A DNA stretch of 7,659 bases from Actinomycetes bacterium (GTDB lineage Bacteria > Actinomycetota > Actinomycetes > Mycobacteriales > Mycobacteriaceae), in assembly GCA_023417985.1 (NCBI GenBank), contig JAEZDV010000021.1:1-7659 (forward strand), read 5' to 3'. Numbering within the stretch: position 1 is the stretch's first letter; the number at the start of each line of letters is the position of its first letter. Position numbers and translations under genes: made by a program. Of the stretch, positions 6,906 through 7,659 are shown piece after piece. Below the pieces are notes generated by a model. The model had not been told where the DNA came from and made no database searches. It worked only from the letters and a program-made list of their open reading frames with translations.

Positions 6906-7659
6906 CGGACCTTTCCCAAGCCCCGGCCGAGATCGGCGGCCACGGCCTGCTGAAGGGCAAGGTCGTTCTGGTGACCGCCGCAGCAGGCACCGGGATCGGC
7001 TCCACCACCGCGCGCCGGGCACTGCTCGAGGGTGCCGACGTCGTCGTCTCCGACTACCACGAGCGGCGCCTCGGGGAGACCCGCGACGAACTCGCCGCGC
7101 TGGGCCTCGGCAAGGTCGACTCGGTGGTCTGCGATGTGACGTCGCCCGCGGCCGTCGACGCGTTGATCACCTCGACGGTCGAGAAGGCGGGCCGGCTGGA
7201 CGTCCTGGTCAACAACGCCGGGCTGGGTGGACAGACCCCCGTCATCGACATGACCGACGACGAATGGGACCGTGTGCTCAACGTGACGCTGACGTCGGTG
7301 ATGCGCGCGACGCGCGCCGCGCTGCGGTACTTCCGCGACGCACCCCACGGCGGCGTGATCGTCAACAACGCCAGCGTGCTGGGCTGGCGAGCCCAACACT
7401 CGCAGTCGCACTACGCCGCAGCCAAGGCCGGCGTGATGGCGCTGACCCGTTGCAGCGCAATCGAAGCCGTGGACTACGGCGTCCGGATCAACGCGGTGTC
7501 ACCGAGCATCGCCCGCCACAAGTTCCTGGAGAAGACGAGCAGTTCCGAACTGCTCGACCGTCTCGCCGAAGGCGAGGCGTTCGGCCGGGCGGCCGAACCG
7601 TGGGAGGTCGCGGCCACCATCGCGTTCCTGGCCAGCGACTACTCGAGTTACCTGACCGG
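6902..7659 (+). CDS. ipdF: IpdF, short-chain dehydrogenase of HIP degradation (C-terminus cut by window end)
   Basis: Classical-length short-chain dehydrogenase/reductase; 252 residues are present and perhaps ten are missing at the C-terminus, where the window stops without a stop codon. The catalytic set is complete: N127 (LNVTL), S158 (NNASVLGW), Y171 and K175 (YAAAK). NNAG (104-107) and CDVT (77-80) are also there. The nucleotide loop reads TAAAGTGIG (25-33), one residue longer than TGxxxGIG and with alanine in place of the first glycine. D51 at the end of the second strand (VVVSDYHERR) points to NAD(H) rather than NADP(H). In M. tuberculosis IpdF (Rv3559c) oxidises a 5-hydroxy ring C/D CoA thioester formed after side-chain shortening, in the cytosol. 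It is co-transcribed with ipdE1 (ATGA overlap). The family is certain; ipdF follows from its fixed position after fadE30. Confidence 0.88.

Overview
The window looks like part of the KstR2 regulon of a high-GC, steroid-degrading actinomycete, most likely Rhodococcus or a close relative (Nocardia, Gordonia, Mycolicibacterium). The reasons are the GC-rich codon use, the frequent GTG starts, and a gene set and divergent layout matching fadD3-fadE31-fadE32-fadE33 / fadE30-ipdF of Mycobacterium tuberculosis (Rv3561-Rv3564 and Rv3560c-Rv3559c). This set degrades the last two steroid rings (C and D) after rings A and B have been removed as HIP, the methylhexahydroindanedione propanoate intermediate. 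The genus call is an inference; no species marker is present.

Layout. A 44-base spacer (5653-5696) separates two divergent operons. Leftward (minus strand) run fadD3, a crotonase-family gene, fadE31, fadE32 and fadE33/ipdE2, ending at base 47. Rightward (plus strand) run fadE30/ipdE1 and ipdF, and ipdF is cut by the window end. Every adjacent pair overlaps by 1 or 4 bases, so each side is a tightly coupled operon. The spacer holds a 22-base imperfect palindrome whose core fits the published KstR2 operator in all but one defined position. It overlaps plausible -10 elements for both directions. Bases 1-46 hold no gene, only a small GC-rich hairpin.

How the genes work together. FadD3 makes HIP-CoA, which is also the reported inducer ligand of KstR2, so the first enzyme makes the signal that opens the operons. 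After reduction to 5-OH-HIP-CoA, IpdE1 (right operon) and IpdE2 (far end of the left operon) form an alpha2beta2 acyl-CoA dehydrogenase that desaturates the propionyl side chain. IpdF is a short-chain dehydrogenase acting further down this beta-oxidation. FadE31 and FadE32 look like a second alpha/beta dehydrogenase pair, probably used later on ring-opened CoA thioesters. The split of active-site motifs between alpha and beta subunits can be read directly from the sequences.

The least explained gene is the crotonase homologue (3236-4108). It lies between fadD3 and fadE31, where M. tuberculosis has no gene, and it lacks both glutamates of classical enoyl-CoA hydratases. I see no mobile element, CRISPR array, tRNA or rRNA, and the system as a whole is a described one.
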